DNA of 64,000 nt from Salinispora oceanensis (GCF_000383575.1 NZ_KB911579.1:3442523-3506522), one strand, 5' to 3'. Shown: positions 49,700 to 60,879, numbered from the stretch's first letter. Made by a program: numbers and translations. The notes: generated from the letters alone by a model not told the origin.

Positions 49700-51901
49700 G
49701 TGGCAGTCGTCCTGGAGTCGGGAGGGTGCGAACGTAGCCAGGCCGGTGCTGAGGGGTATGCGGCCGAGTGGGCCCGCGCCGTCCGCCGGCTCGCTTTCGT
49801 CCCGTTCAGCGCTGCGGAGACCCAGCGGCTGCTGCACCTGCACACCGTCCGGCTGGCCCAGGCGCTGCGCACCGAGCCGTTCTCGTCCCAGCCCGCGGCC
49901 CAGGTCGGTCAGGCGCTGGCCGAGGCGCACCTGACCGAGCCGGGGGTGCTCGACTGGTCGGTCCGGGCGCTCGGTGACCGGTTCCTCGCCCGGGTCCTGC
50001 CCGACCTGGTCGGTACGGAGGAGGTGGCGACCCGGGTCGCGGCGTTGCAGGGTGCGATGGCAGCCGGATTCGCCGGTGCGCTACGGGACCGCACCTTCGC
50101 CCAGCAGGAGCGGATCGCCCGCTCGGCCTGGCAGGCGCGGGACGAGGTGGAGCAGGCGTTGCGGGACAGCGAGGCCCGGTTCCGCGCGGTCTTCACCGGT
50201 GCCGCCATCGGGATCGGTATCGGCCTGGTCGATGGCCAAATCATCGACGTCAATCAGGCCTTCGCCGACATGCTCGGCTACACGATCGAGGAGCTGCGGC
50301 AGCGCAACGTGTCGTCGCTGTTCCACCCCGACGACGCGGCCGGGATCTGGGAGCTGTACCAGGAGGTCGTTGAGGGAAGGCGGGACACCGTCCGGATCGA
50401 GAAGCGGTACTACCGCAAGGACGGCACCACCGTCTGGACCGACCTGGCGGTGTCCCTGGTCCGCTACGACGACGGCCGTCCCCGGTTCACCGTCGCGGTG
50501 GTCGAGGACATCACCGAGCGCTACGAGCTCCAGCAGCGGCTCCGGTTTCAGGCACTGCATGACCCGCTCACCGGCCTGCCCAACCGGACTCTCTTCTTCG
50601 AGACCCTCGGGATGGTCTTCGACAACGCCGGCGCTGGTCGCCCGGTCGGGGTCTGCTTCCTGGATCTGGACGGGTTCAAGGCGGTCAACGACAGCCTCGG
50701 TCACGACCTGGGCGACCAGCTGCTCGTGGTGATCGCCGACCGGTTGTCGGACTGCGTCGCCGGGTTCGGGCATCTGGTGGCCCGGATGGGCGGCGACGAG
50801 TTCGTCATCCTGGTCGACGACGGGGAATCCCTCGACGACGTGGTGAGCGTCGCGGAGGCCGCACTCGCGGCCGTCGCCGCACCGATTCGGATCGGTGACC
50901 ACCAGCTCATGGTCTCGGCGAGCGTCGGCATCGTCGAGTGCCCGGTGCACACGACCGATCCGTCGGAGCTGATGAAGGCCGCGGACACCACGCTGTACTG
51001 GGCCAAGGCCGAGGGGCGTGGCCGGTGGGCGGTCTGGGACCGGGAGCGAAGTGCGCGCGAGATCGCCCGATCCACGCTGGCCGCCGGACTGCCGGCAGCC
51101 CTGGAGCGGGACGAGTTCGTGCTGGACTACCAGCCGATCGTCTCCCTGCGGGACGGCTCGATGCTGGCCGTGGAGGCGCTCGTCCGCTGGCAGCATCCCA
51201 AGCTGGGACGGCTCGGCCCGGCCCGGTTCATCGGGCTGGCCGAGGAGACCGGGTTGATCGTCCAACTCGGGGAGTGGGTGCTGCGCCAGGCGTGCCGGGA
51301 CGCCGATGCCTGGCGGCGCGAGGTGCCGGAGGCCCGCCTGGTCGTCAGCGTCAACCTCGCCGCGCGTCAGGTGGAGCACCCCGCCATCGTGGACGTGGTG
51401 GCGGAGGCGTTGACCGACAGCGGGCTCCCGGCCGAGCTCCTGCAGCTGGAGCTGACCGAGAGCGCGGTGATGGGTACCGCGGGGGAGCCGCTGCGGGCGT
51501 TGCACCGGCTCGCCGGGCTGGGGGTGGGGCTGGCAATCGACGACTTCGGCACCGGCTACTCGAATCTGGCGTATCTGCGCCGGTTGCCGATCCGGTCGCT
51601 GAAGTTGGCGGGCCCGTTCGTGGAAGGGCTGCGCGAGGGCGGAGTGGAGCGGGTGGCCGGCCATCGGGACGAGCAGATCGTGGACGCCCTGGTGCGGCTG
51701 GCGCGGGCGCTCGGGTTGTCGGTCACTGCGGAGGCGGTGGAGACCGGGGTGCAGGCCGAGCGGCTGCGGGCGCTGCGGTGCGATACCGGGCAGGGCTACT
51801 GGTTCGGTGTGCCGGGGCCGGCGGCTGAGATCACGGCCCGACTCCGTGGGCGGGGAGCGGTGGCGCGGAACCCATCGGGTACGGCGGATCACCGTACGTG
51901 A
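49700..51901 (+). CDS. PAS-GGDEF-EAL cyclic di-GMP synthase/phosphodiesterase
   Basis: A 733-residue cytosolic signalling protein: an N-terminal helical domain of unknown type (about 1-150), a PAS domain (about 155-280), GGDEF (about 285-445) with intact GGDEF at 364-368, and EAL (about 455-720) with EAL at 492-494 and DDFGTGYS. Both catalytic motifs are intact, so it may make or degrade c-di-GMP, with balance set by the PAS signal. No upstream I-site RxxD could be confirmed by eye. GTG 49700. Confidence 0.93.
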   Translation: MAVVLESGGCERSQAGAEGYAAEWARAVRRLAFVPFSAAETQRLLHLHTVRLAQALRTEPFSSQPAAQVGQALAEAHLTEPGVLDWSVRALGDRFLARVLPDLVGTEEVATRVAALQGAMAAGFAGALRDRTFAQQERIARSAWQARDEVEQALRDSEARFRAVFTGAAIGIGIGLVDGQIIDVNQAFADMLGYTIEELRQRNVSSLFHPDDAAGIWELYQEVVEGRRDTVRIEKRYYRKDGTTVWTDLAVSLVRYDDGRPRFTVAVVEDITERYELQQRLRFQALHDPLTGLPNRTLFFETLGMVFDNAGAGRPVGVCFLDLDGFKAVNDSLGHDLGDQLLVVIADRLSDCVAGFGHLVARMGGDEFVILVDDGESLDDVVSVAEAALAAVAAPIRIGDHQLMVSASVGIVECPVHTTDPSELMKAADTTLYWAKAEGRGRWAVWDRERSAREIARSTLAAGLPAALERDEFVLDYQPIVSLRDGSMLAVEALVRWQHPKLGRLGPARFIGLAEETGLIVQLGEWVLRQACRDADAWRREVPEARLVVSVNLAARQVEHPAIVDVVAEALTDSGLPAELLQLELTESAVMGTAGEPLRALHRLAGLGVGLAIDDFGTGYSNLAYLRRLPIRSLKLAGPFVEGLREGGVERVAGHRDEQIVDALVRLARALGLSVTAEAVETGVQAERLRALRCDTGQGYWFGVPGPAAEITARLRGRGAVARNPSGTADHRT

Positions 51902-51930
51902 GAGAGAGGTCGGATCCCGCGCCACCGCTC

Positions 51931-51956
51931 CGCCGGGCGTTGCCGAGCGCCCGGCG
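51931..51956 (+). terminator. 9-bp hairpin after the GGDEF-EAL gene
   Basis: The arms cgccgggcg (51931-51939) and cgcccggcg (51948-51956), 30 bp after the stop. Weak without a T tract. Confidence 0.5.
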
Positions 51957-52120
51957 CTGGCCCGTCCGGATCGGGCCTGGTCACCGCAGTCAGGATGCGG
52001 CCGGGGCGGGCAGTGGGGCAAATCATTTCGGGCCGCCTGTGCTCGTCCGGCCCGGTCCGGCCGGGGCCTGGGCGCGATGGGCGCCACGCGGTGTCGAGGT
52101 AGCGGCGTTAGGCTTGCGCC

Positions 52121-52978
52121 ATGACCGTCCGTGCGCCGTTGACCCCCGGCACGCTCTCTCCCTGGCGACAGGTGCCCGCCCACATTCCCCGACCCGAGTA
52201 CGTGGGCAAGAAGCAGCCCAAACAATGGCAGGGCTCACACGTACAGACTCCGGAGACCATCGAGCGGATGCGGGTCGCCGGGCGGTTGGCGGCGCAGGCC
52301 ATTGCGCTCGCTGGCGAGCACTGTAAGCCAGGGGTCTCCACCGACGAGATCGACAAGGTGGTGCACGAGTTCCTCTGTGACCACGGCGCCTACCCGTCAA
52401 CGCTGGGTTACCGGGGGTTCCCCAAGTCCTGCTGCACCAGCCTGAACGAGGTGATCTGCCACGGCATCCCCGACTCGACGGTGCTCCAGGACAGCGACAT
52501 CATCAATGTCGATGTCACCGCCTTCCTCAACGGGGTGCACGGCGACACCAATGCCACCTTCTGCGTGGGTGAGGTGAGCGATGAGGTTCGGTTGCTGGTC
52601 GAGCGGACCCACAAGGCGACCATGCGGGGCATTCGGGCGGTCGCCCCTGGCCGGCAGATCAACGTGATCGGTCGGGTGATCGAGTCGTACGCCAAGCGCT
52701 TCGGTTACGGGGTGGTGCGGGACTTCACCGGGCACGGCATCGGCGAGGCGTTCCACAGCGGGCTCTATGTGCCGCACTACGACAGCCCTCGGCCCACCGA
52801 TGTGATGGAGCCGGGCATGACCTTCACCATCGAGCCGATGATCACCCTCGGCACGTACCAGTACGACATGTGGGATGACGGCTGGACCGTGGTGACCAAG
52901 GACCGGAAGTGGACCGCCCAGTTCGAGCACACGATTCTCGTGACCGACGACGGCTACGAGATTCTCACCCTGCCGTGA
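52121..52978 (+). CDS. map: Type I methionine aminopeptidase
   Basis: Removes the initiator Met from nascent proteins; two-metal cytosolic enzyme. 285 residues, with the N-terminal extension of about 40 residues seen in actinobacterial MapB-type enzymes (PxxP-rich opening). Metal ligands: Asp in [15 protein letters not shown] (two Asp), His in GHGIG, Glu in FTIEPM and Glu in QFEHTILV. All present. ATG 52121. The next gene overlaps its stop (GTGA). Confidence 0.97.
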   Translation: MTVRAPLTPGTLSPWRQVPAHIPRPEYVGKKQPKQWQGSHVQTPETIERMRVAGRLAAQAIALAGEHCKPGVSTDEIDKVVHEFLCDHGAYPSTLGYRGFPKSCCTSLNEVICHGIPDSTVLQDSDIINVDVTAFLNGVHGDTNATFCVGEVSDEVRLLVERTHKATMRGIRAVAPGRQINVIGRVIESYAKRFGYGVVRDFTGHGIGEAFHSGLYVPHYDSPRPTDVMEPGMTFTIEPMITLGTYQYDMWDDGWTVVTKDRKWTAQFEHTILVTDDGYEILTLP

Positions 52979-53688
52979 CCGAGACCCCGGCGGCGCTGCG
53001 GGAGGCACACCATGCGGACGTCTCCGGCGGCTGGCTGCGCCCCGCGGTTTTCGGGGCGATGGACGGACTGGTCACCAATATCGCCCTGATCGCGGGGGTG
53101 GGGGGCGGTGGGGTGTCGGCGCGGGCCGTGCTCCTCACCGGCACCGCCGGCCTGGTTGCCGGCGCCATCTCCATGGGGCTTGGGGAATACACCAGCGTCC
53201 GGTCGGCCAACGAACAGGTCGCCGCGGAGGTGGCCAAGGAGCGGCGGGAGCTGGAACGGCATCCCGAGGTCGAGGCGCGCGAACTGGCGGACACCTGGGT
53301 GGCCCGCGGCCTGCCCCGGGAGCTCGCGACGCAGGTCGCGGAGGTGGTGCGGCGCAATCCGGAGGAGGCGCTGCGGGTGCACGTCCGGGAGGAGTTGGGC
53401 GTCAACCCGGACGACCAGCCGAGCCCGTGGGCGGCAGCGATCTCGTCGTTTGTCTGCTTCTCCGTCGGCGCCCTGGTGCCGCTGCTGCCCTACCTGCTCG
53501 GCAGCACCAGTCTCTGGCTGGCGCTCGGCGTCGGTGGCCTCGGCCTCTTCCTGGCCGGCGCGATCGTCGCCCGGTTCACCAGCCGGCGTTGGTGGGCGGC
53601 GGGCCTGCGCCAGCTGCTGCTGGGTGGCCTCGCCGCCGCCGCGACCTATGGCATCGGCAGGCTGATCGGTATTCAGGGCGGGCTGTAG
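52975..53688 (+). CDS. VIT1/CCC1-family iron/manganese transporter
   Basis: A 237-residue membrane protein. First segment [19 protein letters not shown] and second [14 protein letters not shown] are the family's metal-path signatures (the Asp, the Glu and Met positions). A hydrophilic loop with repeated Glu ([21 protein letters not shown]) corresponds to the cytosolic metal-binding hinge; three C-terminal segments follow. Likely Fe2+ or Mn2+ efflux. GTG 52975, translationally coupled to map. Confidence 0.92.
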   Translation: MTETPAALREAHHADVSGGWLRPAVFGAMDGLVTNIALIAGVGGGGVSARAVLLTGTAGLVAGAISMGLGEYTSVRSANEQVAAEVAKERRELERHPEVEARELADTWVARGLPRELATQVAEVVRRNPEEALRVHVREELGVNPDDQPSPWAAAISSFVCFSVGALVPLLPYLLGSTSLWLALGVGGLGLFLAGAIVARFTSRRWWAAGLRQLLLGGLAAAATYGIGRLIGIQGGL

Positions 53689-53698
53689 GAGGGGGCGG

Positions 53699-54178
53699 CT
53701 ACCCGGCGACGGGTACCAGCCGGAAGAGGTGGATCTCACGGTCGCCGGCCCGCTGCACGTAGGTCTGGTAGGCCGGCCACTCGGTCACCAGCAACCGCCA
53801 GAGTCGGTCCCGCTCGGGGCCCTCGGGGATGTCGGCGCGTACTGGAAACCGGCGCCCCTTGATGTCTACCTCGGCGTGGGGGGTGGCGAGCAGGTTCAAC
53901 GCCCAGGCGGGCTGGTGGGTCTGTCCCCAGTTCGACCCGACCACCACGTAGCCGTCCCCGTCGGGCACGTACAGCAGGGGGTTGCTGCGGGGCTTGCCGG
54001 AGCGGCGGCCGGTCGTGGTGATGACCAACGAGGGGAGAAGCCCGAGGGCGATCACCCGGCCGCGGCTGAGCCGCCCGACCGCGCGGTCAACCGGGACGAG
54101 GAGCCGGGCGGTGGTGCTGAACCAGCGGTGGTGGCCGACCCGGCGGGTGAGGGAACCCAGAATGGACATGGAGAGCAT
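53699..54178 (-). CDS. Deazaflavin (F420)-dependent nitroreductase family protein
   Basis: A 159-residue split-barrel protein of the Ddn family. TTTGRRSGKPRSNPLLYV, YVVVGSNWGQTHQPAWALNL and ATPHAEVDIKG are family hallmarks for F420 binding. The substrate is unknown. The N-terminus has an amphipathic helix that may touch the membrane. Convergent with the VIT1 gene, only 10 bp apart. Confidence 0.92.
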   Translation of the reverse strand: MLSMSILGSLTRRVGHHRWFSTTARLLVPVDRAVGRLSRGRVIALGLLPSLVITTTGRRSGKPRSNPLLYVPDGDGYVVVGSNWGQTHQPAWALNLLATPHAEVDIKGRRFPVRADIPEGPERDRLWRLLVTEWPAYQTYVQRAGDREIHLFRLVPVAG

Positions 54179-54241
54179 TCTGCCGACCGGCGGCCCGGGT
54201 CGATGCTCCGGCCCCGCGGTCGGCGACCGTTGCCGAACGGG

Positions 54242-54685
54242 TCAGGCGGTCCTTCCGGGGAAGGGCGTGGTCAGGGGGGTGATCCCCGCGGTTCGTCGCC
54301 ACTGCGTGGCCCGCACCGCGCAGTCGACCAGCGCCGCGAGTGCCCGTTCCCGCTCGGCGCCGCTGGTGGCGGCGACCGCCGCCTGCCAGAATCCCGCCGT
54401 ACGCTCCTCGACTTCAACCGCGAGCCGGAGGGCGCTCGGCTCGTCGGTGACGGGGAACGGCAGGGTATAGCCGGCCTGGTCGGCCGGGAGGCTATCGCCC
54501 GCCTCGGTGAGCTGCAGCACCAGGTCGTCTCGACGGCGCCGGTGCGTCGCCTCGGCGTCGCGGGCCGCTTCCTGGGCGGGTCCGGTCAGGCGTACCCCGA
54601 TCGGGCCGTAAGCCCAGATGGCGGCGTATTCGGCGGTCAGGGCCGCGGAGTGGGCGGAGCTCGCGCCTGGGGTGGGGGTGTTCAC
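54242..54685 (-). CDS. Ferritin-like DUF4439 protein
   Basis: A 147-residue mostly helical protein. The pattern AALTAEYAAIWAYGPIGVRL, HRRRRDDL and AVEVEERTAGFWQAAV fits DUF4439, a ferritin-like family; Glu/His positions could bind metal. Its ATG overlaps the stop of the lipoprotein gene upstream by 4 bases, so both are made together. Function unknown. Confidence 0.85.
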   Translation of the reverse strand: MNTPTPGASSAHSAALTAEYAAIWAYGPIGVRLTGPAQEAARDAEATHRRRRDDLVLQLTEAGDSLPADQAGYTLPFPVTDEPSALRLAVEVEERTAGFWQAAVAATSGAERERALAALVDCAVRATQWRRTAGITPLTTPFPGRTA

Positions 54686-55137
54686 TGCAGCGCCTCCAGG
54701 TGACTGGCGCGGGCGGCGGCGATGCTGGCGAGTAGCGCGGCTCGCCCGGCCGGTGCGGCCAGGCAGGCCCGGGTGGCCGACTCGCTGGCCGCCTGCTCGC
54801 GTTCGCGTAGCCCGGTGAGGGTCGCGTCGGGATCGGCGGGGGTGCTGGCGGTTGGGGTGGCCGACGGTGGGGCGGCCTTGGTGATCCGGGCCAACTCCGC
54901 CGCGTGCGCGCTGTGCGCTTCGATGATCGGTGCCAACCGGCCGGCCAGCGTGGGGTGTGTCGTGGCGGCGTCCCGGTAGGCCGCGGCGAGCGCGAGTGCC
55001 TCGTCCACCATGGGGGCGAGTGGGTCGGGTGGGGGCGGTTCCTGGTTGAACGGGTCACAGCCGGTGAGCGACGGCACGGCGCCGCCGAGGGTCAGGAGTG
55101 CACCTACCCGTAGCATGTTTCGCCGGGAATGTCTCAT
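54682..55137 (-). CDS. Lipoprotein with Tat-like signal, DUF4439 partner
   Basis: A 151-residue protein. N-terminus HSRRNMLRVGALLTLGG with lipobox SLTGC (Cys about residue 27), so a lipid-anchored exported protein, possibly through Tat because of the twin Arg. The rest is helical, with EAHSAHAAELARI and a Thr/Pro/Ala linker. It may itself be ferritin-like. The ATG at 55137 is chosen to place the signal at the start; the open frame extends upstream. Confidence 0.75.
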   Translation of the reverse strand: MRHSRRNMLRVGALLTLGGAVPSLTGCDPFNQEPPPPDPLAPMVDEALALAAAYRDAATTHPTLAGRLAPIIEAHSAHAAELARITKAAPPSATPTASTPADPDATLTGLREREQAASESATRACLAAPAGRAALLASIAAARASHLEALQ

Positions 55138-55354
55138 TGTTCGGTCCGGAAGTGTGTCCCGCTGCGTCATTCTGCCCATCACCGTCCAAGTCAACACCAT
55201 GTTGGCGCCCCCCGCAGAGGCCAGAGTCGGTGCGCCGGCCCATCCGACGGGCGGGCGGCGCGTTACGCTCTGCGCAACCACCGGCGCGTCCGCCCCGGTG
55301 GCGTGTGGCTATGGCGACCGATCGGGCGCCGCCAACAGCAGATAGGGGCGCTAG

Positions 55355-56023
55355 ATGAGCCAGCGTGGCCGGGCCACCAGGCCCACCGGGCCGACGGGGC
55401 GACCGCGGCGTACGGGTGGCCAACGCAGCGCCGGTCGGGTCAACCGCGGCGGCGATCTCGCCAGCCGGCGGGCCCGGTTGCACGAGGTTGTCGAACCAGT
55501 CGTCGGCGAGGCCGGGTACGACCTGGAGGAGCTGTCGATCTCCCGGGCCGGCCGGCGCCACGTGCTTCAGGTGATTGTTGACGCCGACGGCGGAATCGAC
55601 TTGGACGGCGTCGCCGAGATCTCGCGAGCGGTCTCCGCCGCCCTGGACGCGGCCGAGGAGGTAAGCGGGGACCTCGTTGCCGGGGAGTACCAGCTCGAGG
55701 TCAGCTCGCCGGGCGTGTCCCGTCCGCTCACCCTCCCCCGGCACTGGCGGCGCAACACCGGTCGCCTGGTACGGGTCATGGTGCGGGGTGGGCCGGACGC
55801 TGGGGATCGCCAGGTCACCGGGCGGGTGGTCGAGGTGGACGACGAGCAGGTGGTGTTGGAGACCGACGCCGGTCGGGCGGGGTGGAGCTACGCCGAGTTG
55901 GGCCCAGGACGGGTGCAGGTCGAGTTCACCCGCCCGGGCGAGGCGGATGGCGCTGACGGCGCCGAAGAGGCCGGCGATTTCGACGACGACGATGATGATG
56001 ATGTGGAGGGCGAGGAGAGGTGA
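55355..56023 (+). CDS. rimP: Ribosome maturation factor RimP
   Basis: Assists 30S subunit assembly. 222 residues, longer than most because of a basic N-terminal extension of about 40 residues and an acidic tail ([17 protein letters not shown]). Core: [44 protein letters not shown] and a C-terminal SH3-like domain ([14 protein letters not shown]). First gene of the rimP-nusA-ylxR-infB operon; its stop overlaps the nusA GTG. Confidence 0.95.
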   Translation: MSQRGRATRPTGPTGRPRRTGGQRSAGRVNRGGDLASRRARLHEVVEPVVGEAGYDLEELSISRAGRRHVLQVIVDADGGIDLDGVAEISRAVSAALDAAEEVSGDLVAGEYQLEVSSPGVSRPLTLPRHWRRNTGRLVRVMVRGGPDAGDRQVTGRVVEVDDEQVVLETDAGRAGWSYAELGPGRVQVEFTRPGEADGADGAEEAGDFDDDDDDDVEGEER

Positions 56024-57063
56024 ACATCGACCTCGCGGCGCTGCGCGCACTGGAGCGTGAGCGGGAAATCCCGTTCGACACGATCCTCGCGGCGATTGAG
56101 ACCGCGCTGCTGACGGCGTACCGGCACACCGAGGGTGCGCAGCCGTATGCCCGGGTGGAGATCGACCGTAAGACGGGCGCGGCCTTGGTCTTCGCCCAGG
56201 AGGTGGAGCCCGACGGCGGTGTGGTGCGGGAGTGGGACGACACCCCGCACGACTTCGGTCGGATCGCGGCGATGACCGCCAAGCAGGTGATTCTGCAGCG
56301 GCTGCGGGAGGCCACCGACGAGGTGCACTTCGGTGAGTACGTGGGTCGGGACGGGGACCTGGTGACCGGGGTGGTCCAGGCGCACGAGGCGCGTGCCGAG
56401 AAGGGCATCGTCAGTGTGGACCTGGGCAAGCTGGAGGGGGTGCTGCCCCAGTCCGAGCAGGTCCCCGGTGAGCAGTACGCACATGGCGAGCGGGTGCGCT
56501 GCGTCGTGGTTCACGTAGCCAAGGGTGTACGCGGTCCGCAGGTGACCCTGTCCCGCTCGCACCCGGCGTTGGTGAAGAAGCTCTTCGCCCTCGAGGTGCC
56601 GGAGATCGCCGACGGTACGGTGGAGATCACCGCGATCGCTCGTGAGGCAGGTCACCGTACGAAGATCGCTGTCCGCTCCACCACGGCGGGGGTGAACGCC
56701 AAGGGTGCCTGCATCGGGCCGATGGGTCAGCGGGTGCGGGCGGTCATGGGTGAGCTGCACGGGGAGAAGATCGACATCATTGACTGGTCCGAGGATCCGG
56801 CGGCCTTCGTCGGAAACGCACTCTCGCCAGCCAAGGCCCTCCGGGTGGAGGTGGTCGACCTGGCTTCCCGAACCGCTCGGGTAACAGTGCCGGATTTCCA
56901 ACTTTCACTGGCTATTGGGCGAGAAGGGCAGAATGCCCGGCTTGCCGCCCGATTGACGGGTTGGCGGATCGACATTCGCTCCGACGCCGAGCCGGCCCGC
57001 CCGGCGGGTGGGGTCGAAGCTGATCACGTCCCGGAGCCGGGCCGCGCGATCTCCGGGGGCTAG
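56020..57063 (+). CDS. nusA: Transcription termination/antitermination factor NusA
   Basis: A 347-residue NusA with the N-terminal RNAP-binding domain (about 1-125), S1 domain (about 130-200, [20 protein letters not shown]), KH1 ([14 protein letters not shown]) and KH2 ([19 protein letters not shown]). No C-terminal acidic repeats, as usual in actinobacteria. GTG 56020 overlaps the rimP stop by 4 bases. Confidence 0.97.
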   Translation: MNIDLAALRALEREREIPFDTILAAIETALLTAYRHTEGAQPYARVEIDRKTGAALVFAQEVEPDGGVVREWDDTPHDFGRIAAMTAKQVILQRLREATDEVHFGEYVGRDGDLVTGVVQAHEARAEKGIVSVDLGKLEGVLPQSEQVPGEQYAHGERVRCVVVHVAKGVRGPQVTLSRSHPALVKKLFALEVPEIADGTVEITAIAREAGHRTKIAVRSTTAGVNAKGACIGPMGQRVRAVMGELHGEKIDIIDWSEDPAAFVGNALSPAKALRVEVVDLASRTARVTVPDFQLSLAIGREGQNARLAARLTGWRIDIRSDAEPARPAGGVEADHVPEPGRAISGG

Positions 57064-57078
57064 GGGTAGACTTTCCCA

Positions 57079-57411
57079 GTGGTACGACGCGCGCTGCCGG
57101 AGCGCACCTGTGTGGGTTGCCGGTCTCGAGTGTCGACCAAGGAACTGCTGCGGGTTGTCGCGGTGGGTGATGGGGCTGGTCACAGCCTTCGTCCCGACCC
57201 GGCCCGCAGATTGCCGGGTCGGGGGGCGCACGTGCACCCAGACCCGGCCTGCTTCGCGCAGGCGGTGCGGCGTCGTGCTTTCGGGCGGGCGCTGCGCGTC
57301 ACCGGGGTTCCTGATCACGGTGAGCTTGCGAAGCATATCGATGCGCCAGCCACGACGTCCGGCCAACCCGACCGGACGCGGGTCGCTAGCAAGGTAGGAC
57401 GACCGACATGA
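57079..57411 (+). CDS. ylxR: YlxR family RNA-binding protein
   Basis: A 110-residue basic protein with the YlxR hallmark PERTCVGCRSRVSTKELLRV and GRGAHVHPDPACFAQAVRRRAF. The family includes RnpM, a modulator of RNase P. It sits between nusA and infB as in most bacteria. GTG 57079. Confidence 0.95.
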   Translation: MVRRALPERTCVGCRSRVSTKELLRVVAVGDGAGHSLRPDPARRLPGRGAHVHPDPACFAQAVRRRAFGRALRVTGVPDHGELAKHIDAPATTSGQPDRTRVASKVGRPT

Positions 57412-57504
57412 GCACACGATGAAGTCGCAGAAATGACCAGGCTTCAAGTGCACGAGTGAGGTCGCTGCGGGTGCTGCCCGCACGACCTCGGAATGAGGAG
57501 TGCA

Positions 57505-60498
57505 GTGGCAGGAAAGGCCCGCGTACACGAGCTCGCCAAGGAGCTCGGGGTCGAAAGCAAGACCGTTCTCGCCAAGCTCAAGGAGATGGGCGAGTTCGTG
57601 AAGTCCGCGTCCAGCACGGTCGAGGCGCCGGTCGCCCGACGGCTGCGGAACGCGTTCGTCAACAGTGCCGGCTCGCCCGCGCCGGCGGCTCCGCCGGCGG
57701 CGACCCCGCCGACCCCGACCCCAACTCCGACCCCTTCCCGGACCCCGACCCCGGCGCCGCCTCCGGGCGGACCCCGCGTCACGGCCAAGCCCATGCCGCC
57801 GCGGCGGCCGGGTGCCCCGACGCCCGGCCCGAAACCCAAGGGTCCGGTTCCGGGTCCGCCGCAGTCCGCGACACCGGCCGCCAAGCCGGCGAGTGCCCAC
57901 GACATCGAGGTGGCGGCCGCCGAGGCGCGTGCCGCCGCGCTGAAGGCCGAGCAGGAGGCCGCGGTCAAGGCCGCGCAGGCTGCCCGGCAGCAGCAGCGGG
58001 AGAACGTCCGGCGGGAGCCGCCCGCCGAGGGTGGCCCGCGCCCGGGTCCCCGCCCCGGTCCCGGCACGATGCCGCCTCGGCCCGGCTCTCCGGCCGCCGG
58101 CCGTTCCGGCGGGCCCACTCCGGGCCCCGGTCCCCGGTCCGGCGGTCGTCCGCCGGCGCGGGGCGCCGGTAACAACCCGTTCGGCATCCAGGGCGGCCAG
58201 CAGCGTCCCCCGGCCGCCGGTGCGGGTGGTCCGCGGCCCAGCCCGGCCTCCATGCCGCCGCGGCCCAGCCCGGCCTCGATGCCGCCGCGGCCCAGCCCGG
58301 CCTCCATGCCGAGCCAGCGTCCCGGCCGGCCCGGTGGCCCCGGTTCCGGTCGTCCCGGCGGCGGCGCCGGCCGCCCCGGTGGCGGTGGCGGTGGTGGCGG
58401 CGGCTACCGCGGCGGCGGTGGCGGCGGTGGCGGTGGCTACCGCGGCGGCCCCGGTGGCGGTGGCGGCGGTGGCGGTGGCTACCGCGGCGGCCCCGGTGGC
58501 GGCGGCGGTGGTTTCCGCGGTGGCCCCGGTGGTGGCCGTCCCGGTGGCGGTGGCCGTGGCCGCGGTGGTGGTGCCGCGGGTGCCTTCGGGCGTCCCGGTG
58601 GCCGGCCGACCCGCGGTCGCAAGTCGAAGAAGCAGCGCAGACAGGAGTTCGACAACCTGTCGGCCCCGACCATGTCCTCGGGTGCGCCCCGGGGGCAGGG
58701 TCAGACCGTCCGGTTGTCCCGAGGCGCCTCGCTGTCGGACTTCGCCGACAAGATCAACGCCAACCCGGGTTCGCTGGTCCAGGAGATGTTCAACCTGGGC
58801 GAGATGGTGACCGCGACCCAGTCCTGCTCCGACGACACCCTGCTGCTGTTGGGTGAGCACCTGGGCTTCGTCGTCCAGATCGTCAGCCCGGAGGACGAGG
58901 ACCGCGAGCTGCTCGCGCAGTTCAACATCGACCTGGACGCCGAGGTGGCGGAGGACCGTCTGGTCAGCCGGCCGCCGGTGGTGACCGTCATGGGTCACGT
59001 CGACCACGGTAAGACGAAGCTTCTGGACGCGATCCGGAAGGCGAACGTGGTGGCCGGCGAGGCGGGTGGCATCACCCAACACATCGGCGCCTACCAGGTC
59101 CACGTTCCGCACGAGGACCAGGACCGGGCGATCACCTTCATCGACACCCCGGGTCACGAGGCGTTCACCGCCATGCGTGCCCGTGGCGCCCAGGTCACCG
59201 ACATCGTGATCCTGGTCGTCGCGGCCGACGACGGGGTGATGCCGCAGACGATCGAGGCGTTGAACCACGCCAAGGCGGCCGACGTGCCGATCGTGGTGGC
59301 GGTCAACAAGGTCGACAAGCCGGACGCCAACCCGGACAAGGTCCGCCAGCAGCTGACCGAGTACGGACTGGTCGCCGAGGAGTACGGCGGCGACACCATG
59401 TTCGTCAACGTGGCGGCCAAGCCGGGTACCGGGATCGACAGCCTGCTCGAGGCGGTCCTGCTGACCGCGGACGCGTCGCTGGAGTTGACCGCTCCGACCG
59501 ACGGCCCGGCACAGGGTGTGGCGATCGAGGCGCACCTGGACAAGGGCCGGGGCGCGGTGGCGACGGTGCTGGTGCAGAAGGGCACCCTGCGGGCGGGCGA
59601 CTCGATCGTCGCCGGCGGGGCGCACGGCCGGGTCCGGGCGATGCTCGACGAGAACGGCAACCAGGTCGCCGAGGCGGGTCCGGCTCGTCCGGTGCTGGTG
59701 CTGGGTCTGACCGCGGTGCCCGGGGCGGGCGACACGTTCCTGGCCGCCGAGGACGACCGCACCGTGCGGCAGATCGCCGAGCAGCGGCAGGCACGGCGGC
59801 GAGCGGCGGCCTTCGCCAACTCCCGCGGCCGGGCCACCCTCGAGACGCTCATGGAGCAGCTCAAGGCGGGCGAGAAGACCTCGCTCAACCTGGTACTCAA
59901 GGGCGACGTCTCCGGCTCCGTGGAAGCGCTCGAGGATGCCCTGTTCAACCTCGACATCCCCGAGGAGGTCCAGCTACGGATCATCCACCGCGGCGTCGGG
60001 GCGATCACCGAGAGCGACGTCATGCTCGCGAGCGCCTCGTCGGAGGCGGTCACGATCATCGGCTTCAACGTGCGGGCCGCCAACAAGGTCCGCGAGATGG
60101 CCGACCGCGAGGGCGTGGAGATCCGGTACTACACCGTCATCTACCAGGCCATCGAGGAGATCGAGGCGGCGCTCAAGGGCCTGCTCAAGCCGGAGTACGA
60201 GGAGGTCGAGCTGGGCACCGCGGAGGTCCGCGAGGTGTTCCGTTCGTCCAAGGTCGGCAACATCTCCGGCTGCATCGTCCGGTCGGGTCTGCTTCGGCGC
60301 AACGCCAAGGCTCGGCTGCTGCGTGACGGCGCGGTGGTGGCGGACAACCTCACCATCAGCTCCCTCAAGCGGTTCAAGGACGACGCGACCGAGGTACGCG
60401 AGGGCTTCGAGTGTGGTCTGACCCTGGGCGGCTACAACAACGTCCAGGTCGGCGACGTGATCGAGACCTTCGAGATGCGGGAGAAGGCGCGCGCCTGA
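57505..60498 (+). CDS. infB: Translation initiation factor IF-2
   Basis: GTPase that brings initiator tRNA to the ribosome. 997 residues from GTG 57505, chosen because gaggag lies 6 bp upstream (ATG 57493 is part of that ribosome site). IF2_N helix region [20 protein letters not shown]; a Pro/Ala-rich stretch (about 52-270, three [12 protein letters not shown] repeats); a Gly-rich stretch (about 290-370, GGGYRGG repeats); basic [14 protein letters not shown] domain with G1 MGHVDHGKT (about 494), DTPGHEAFT and NKVDKP; then domains II-IV. A typical actinobacterial IF-2. Confidence 0.97.
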   Translation: MAGKARVHELAKELGVESKTVLAKLKEMGEFVKSASSTVEAPVARRLRNAFVNSAGSPAPAAPPAATPPTPTPTPTPSRTPTPAPPPGGPRVTAKPMPPRRPGAPTPGPKPKGPVPGPPQSATPAAKPASAHDIEVAAAEARAAALKAEQEAAVKAAQAARQQQRENVRREPPAEGGPRPGPRPGPGTMPPRPGSPAAGRSGGPTPGPGPRSGGRPPARGAGNNPFGIQGGQQRPPAAGAGGPRPSPASMPPRPSPASMPPRPSPASMPSQRPGRPGGPGSGRPGGGAGRPGGGGGGGGGYRGGGGGGGGGYRGGPGGGGGGGGGYRGGPGGGGGGFRGGPGGGRPGGGGRGRGGGAAGAFGRPGGRPTRGRKSKKQRRQEFDNLSAPTMSSGAPRGQGQTVRLSRGASLSDFADKINANPGSLVQEMFNLGEMVTATQSCSDDTLLLLGEHLGFVVQIVSPEDEDRELLAQFNIDLDAEVAEDRLVSRPPVVTVMGHVDHGKTKLLDAIRKANVVAGEAGGITQHIGAYQVHVPHEDQDRAITFIDTPGHEAFTAMRARGAQVTDIVILVVAADDGVMPQTIEALNHAKAADVPIVVAVNKVDKPDANPDKVRQQLTEYGLVAEEYGGDTMFVNVAAKPGTGIDSLLEAVLLTADASLELTAPTDGPAQGVAIEAHLDKGRGAVATVLVQKGTLRAGDSIVAGGAHGRVRAMLDENGNQVAEAGPARPVLVLGLTAVPGAGDTFLAAEDDRTVRQIAEQRQARRRAAAFANSRGRATLETLMEQLKAGEKTSLNLVLKGDVSGSVEALEDALFNLDIPEEVQLRIIHRGVGAITESDVMLASASSEAVTIIGFNVRAANKVREMADREGVEIRYYTVIYQAIEEIEAALKGLLKPEYEEVELGTAEVREVFRSSKVGNISGCIVRSGLLRRNAKARLLRDGAVVADNLTISSLKRFKDDATEVREGFECGLTLGGYNNVQVGDVIETFEMREKARA

Positions 60499-60514
60499 TC
60501 CGGTAGGGACAACA

Positions 60515-60554
60515 GATCAAGGGGTTTACGCCATGCTGCGTAAACCCCTTGATC
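60515..60554 (+). terminator. Perfect 16-bp hairpin after infB
   Basis: The arms gatcaaggggtttacg (60515-60530) and cgtaaaccccttgatc (60539-60554) pair around ccatgctg. It ends or attenuates the nusA-infB transcript. Confidence 0.88.
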
Positions 60555-60585
60555 ATGTCCGGGTTCGTCCGTAGTCTCCGGGACG

Positions 60586-60879
60586 ATGTTCACCGGAACC
60601 GCGGTATTCGACCTTCTGCTGCCGGGCGACTCCCGGTCGCTGAAGGCCAAGAGGTCCTACGTTCGACCGATCGTGGCGGCGCTGCGTCGCGTCGAGGTTT
60701 CCACCGCCGAGGTGGGGGCGCTCGACCTGCACGGGCGGGCGGAGATCGCCGTCGCGGTGGTGTCCGCGACGGCAGCCCACGTACACGAGGTGCTCGACTC
60801 GTGTGAGCGCCTGGTCGCCGCCCGTCCCGAGGTTGACCTGTTGTCGGTGCGTCGGCAGCTGTACGGCGCGGACGACTGA
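60586..60879 (+). CDS. DUF503 protein
   Basis: A 97-residue YlxP-like protein: LLLPGDSRSLKAKRSYVRPI and VAVVSATAAHVHEVLDSCERLV match DUF503, a small alpha/beta family encoded between infB and rbfA in many bacteria. RNA binding or a ribosome-assembly role has been suggested for the family. ATG 60586. Confidence 0.93.
   Translation: MFTGTAVFDLLLPGDSRSLKAKRSYVRPIVAALRRVEVSTAEVGALDLHGRAEIAVAVVSATAAHVHEVLDSCERLVAARPEVDLLSVRRQLYGADD

Noticed and set aside
56905..59625. Minus-strand ORF of 906 codons opposite infB
   Set aside because: Low-complexity Thr/Ala/Arg translation that mirrors the Gly/Pro repeats of IF-2; no start context or motif.
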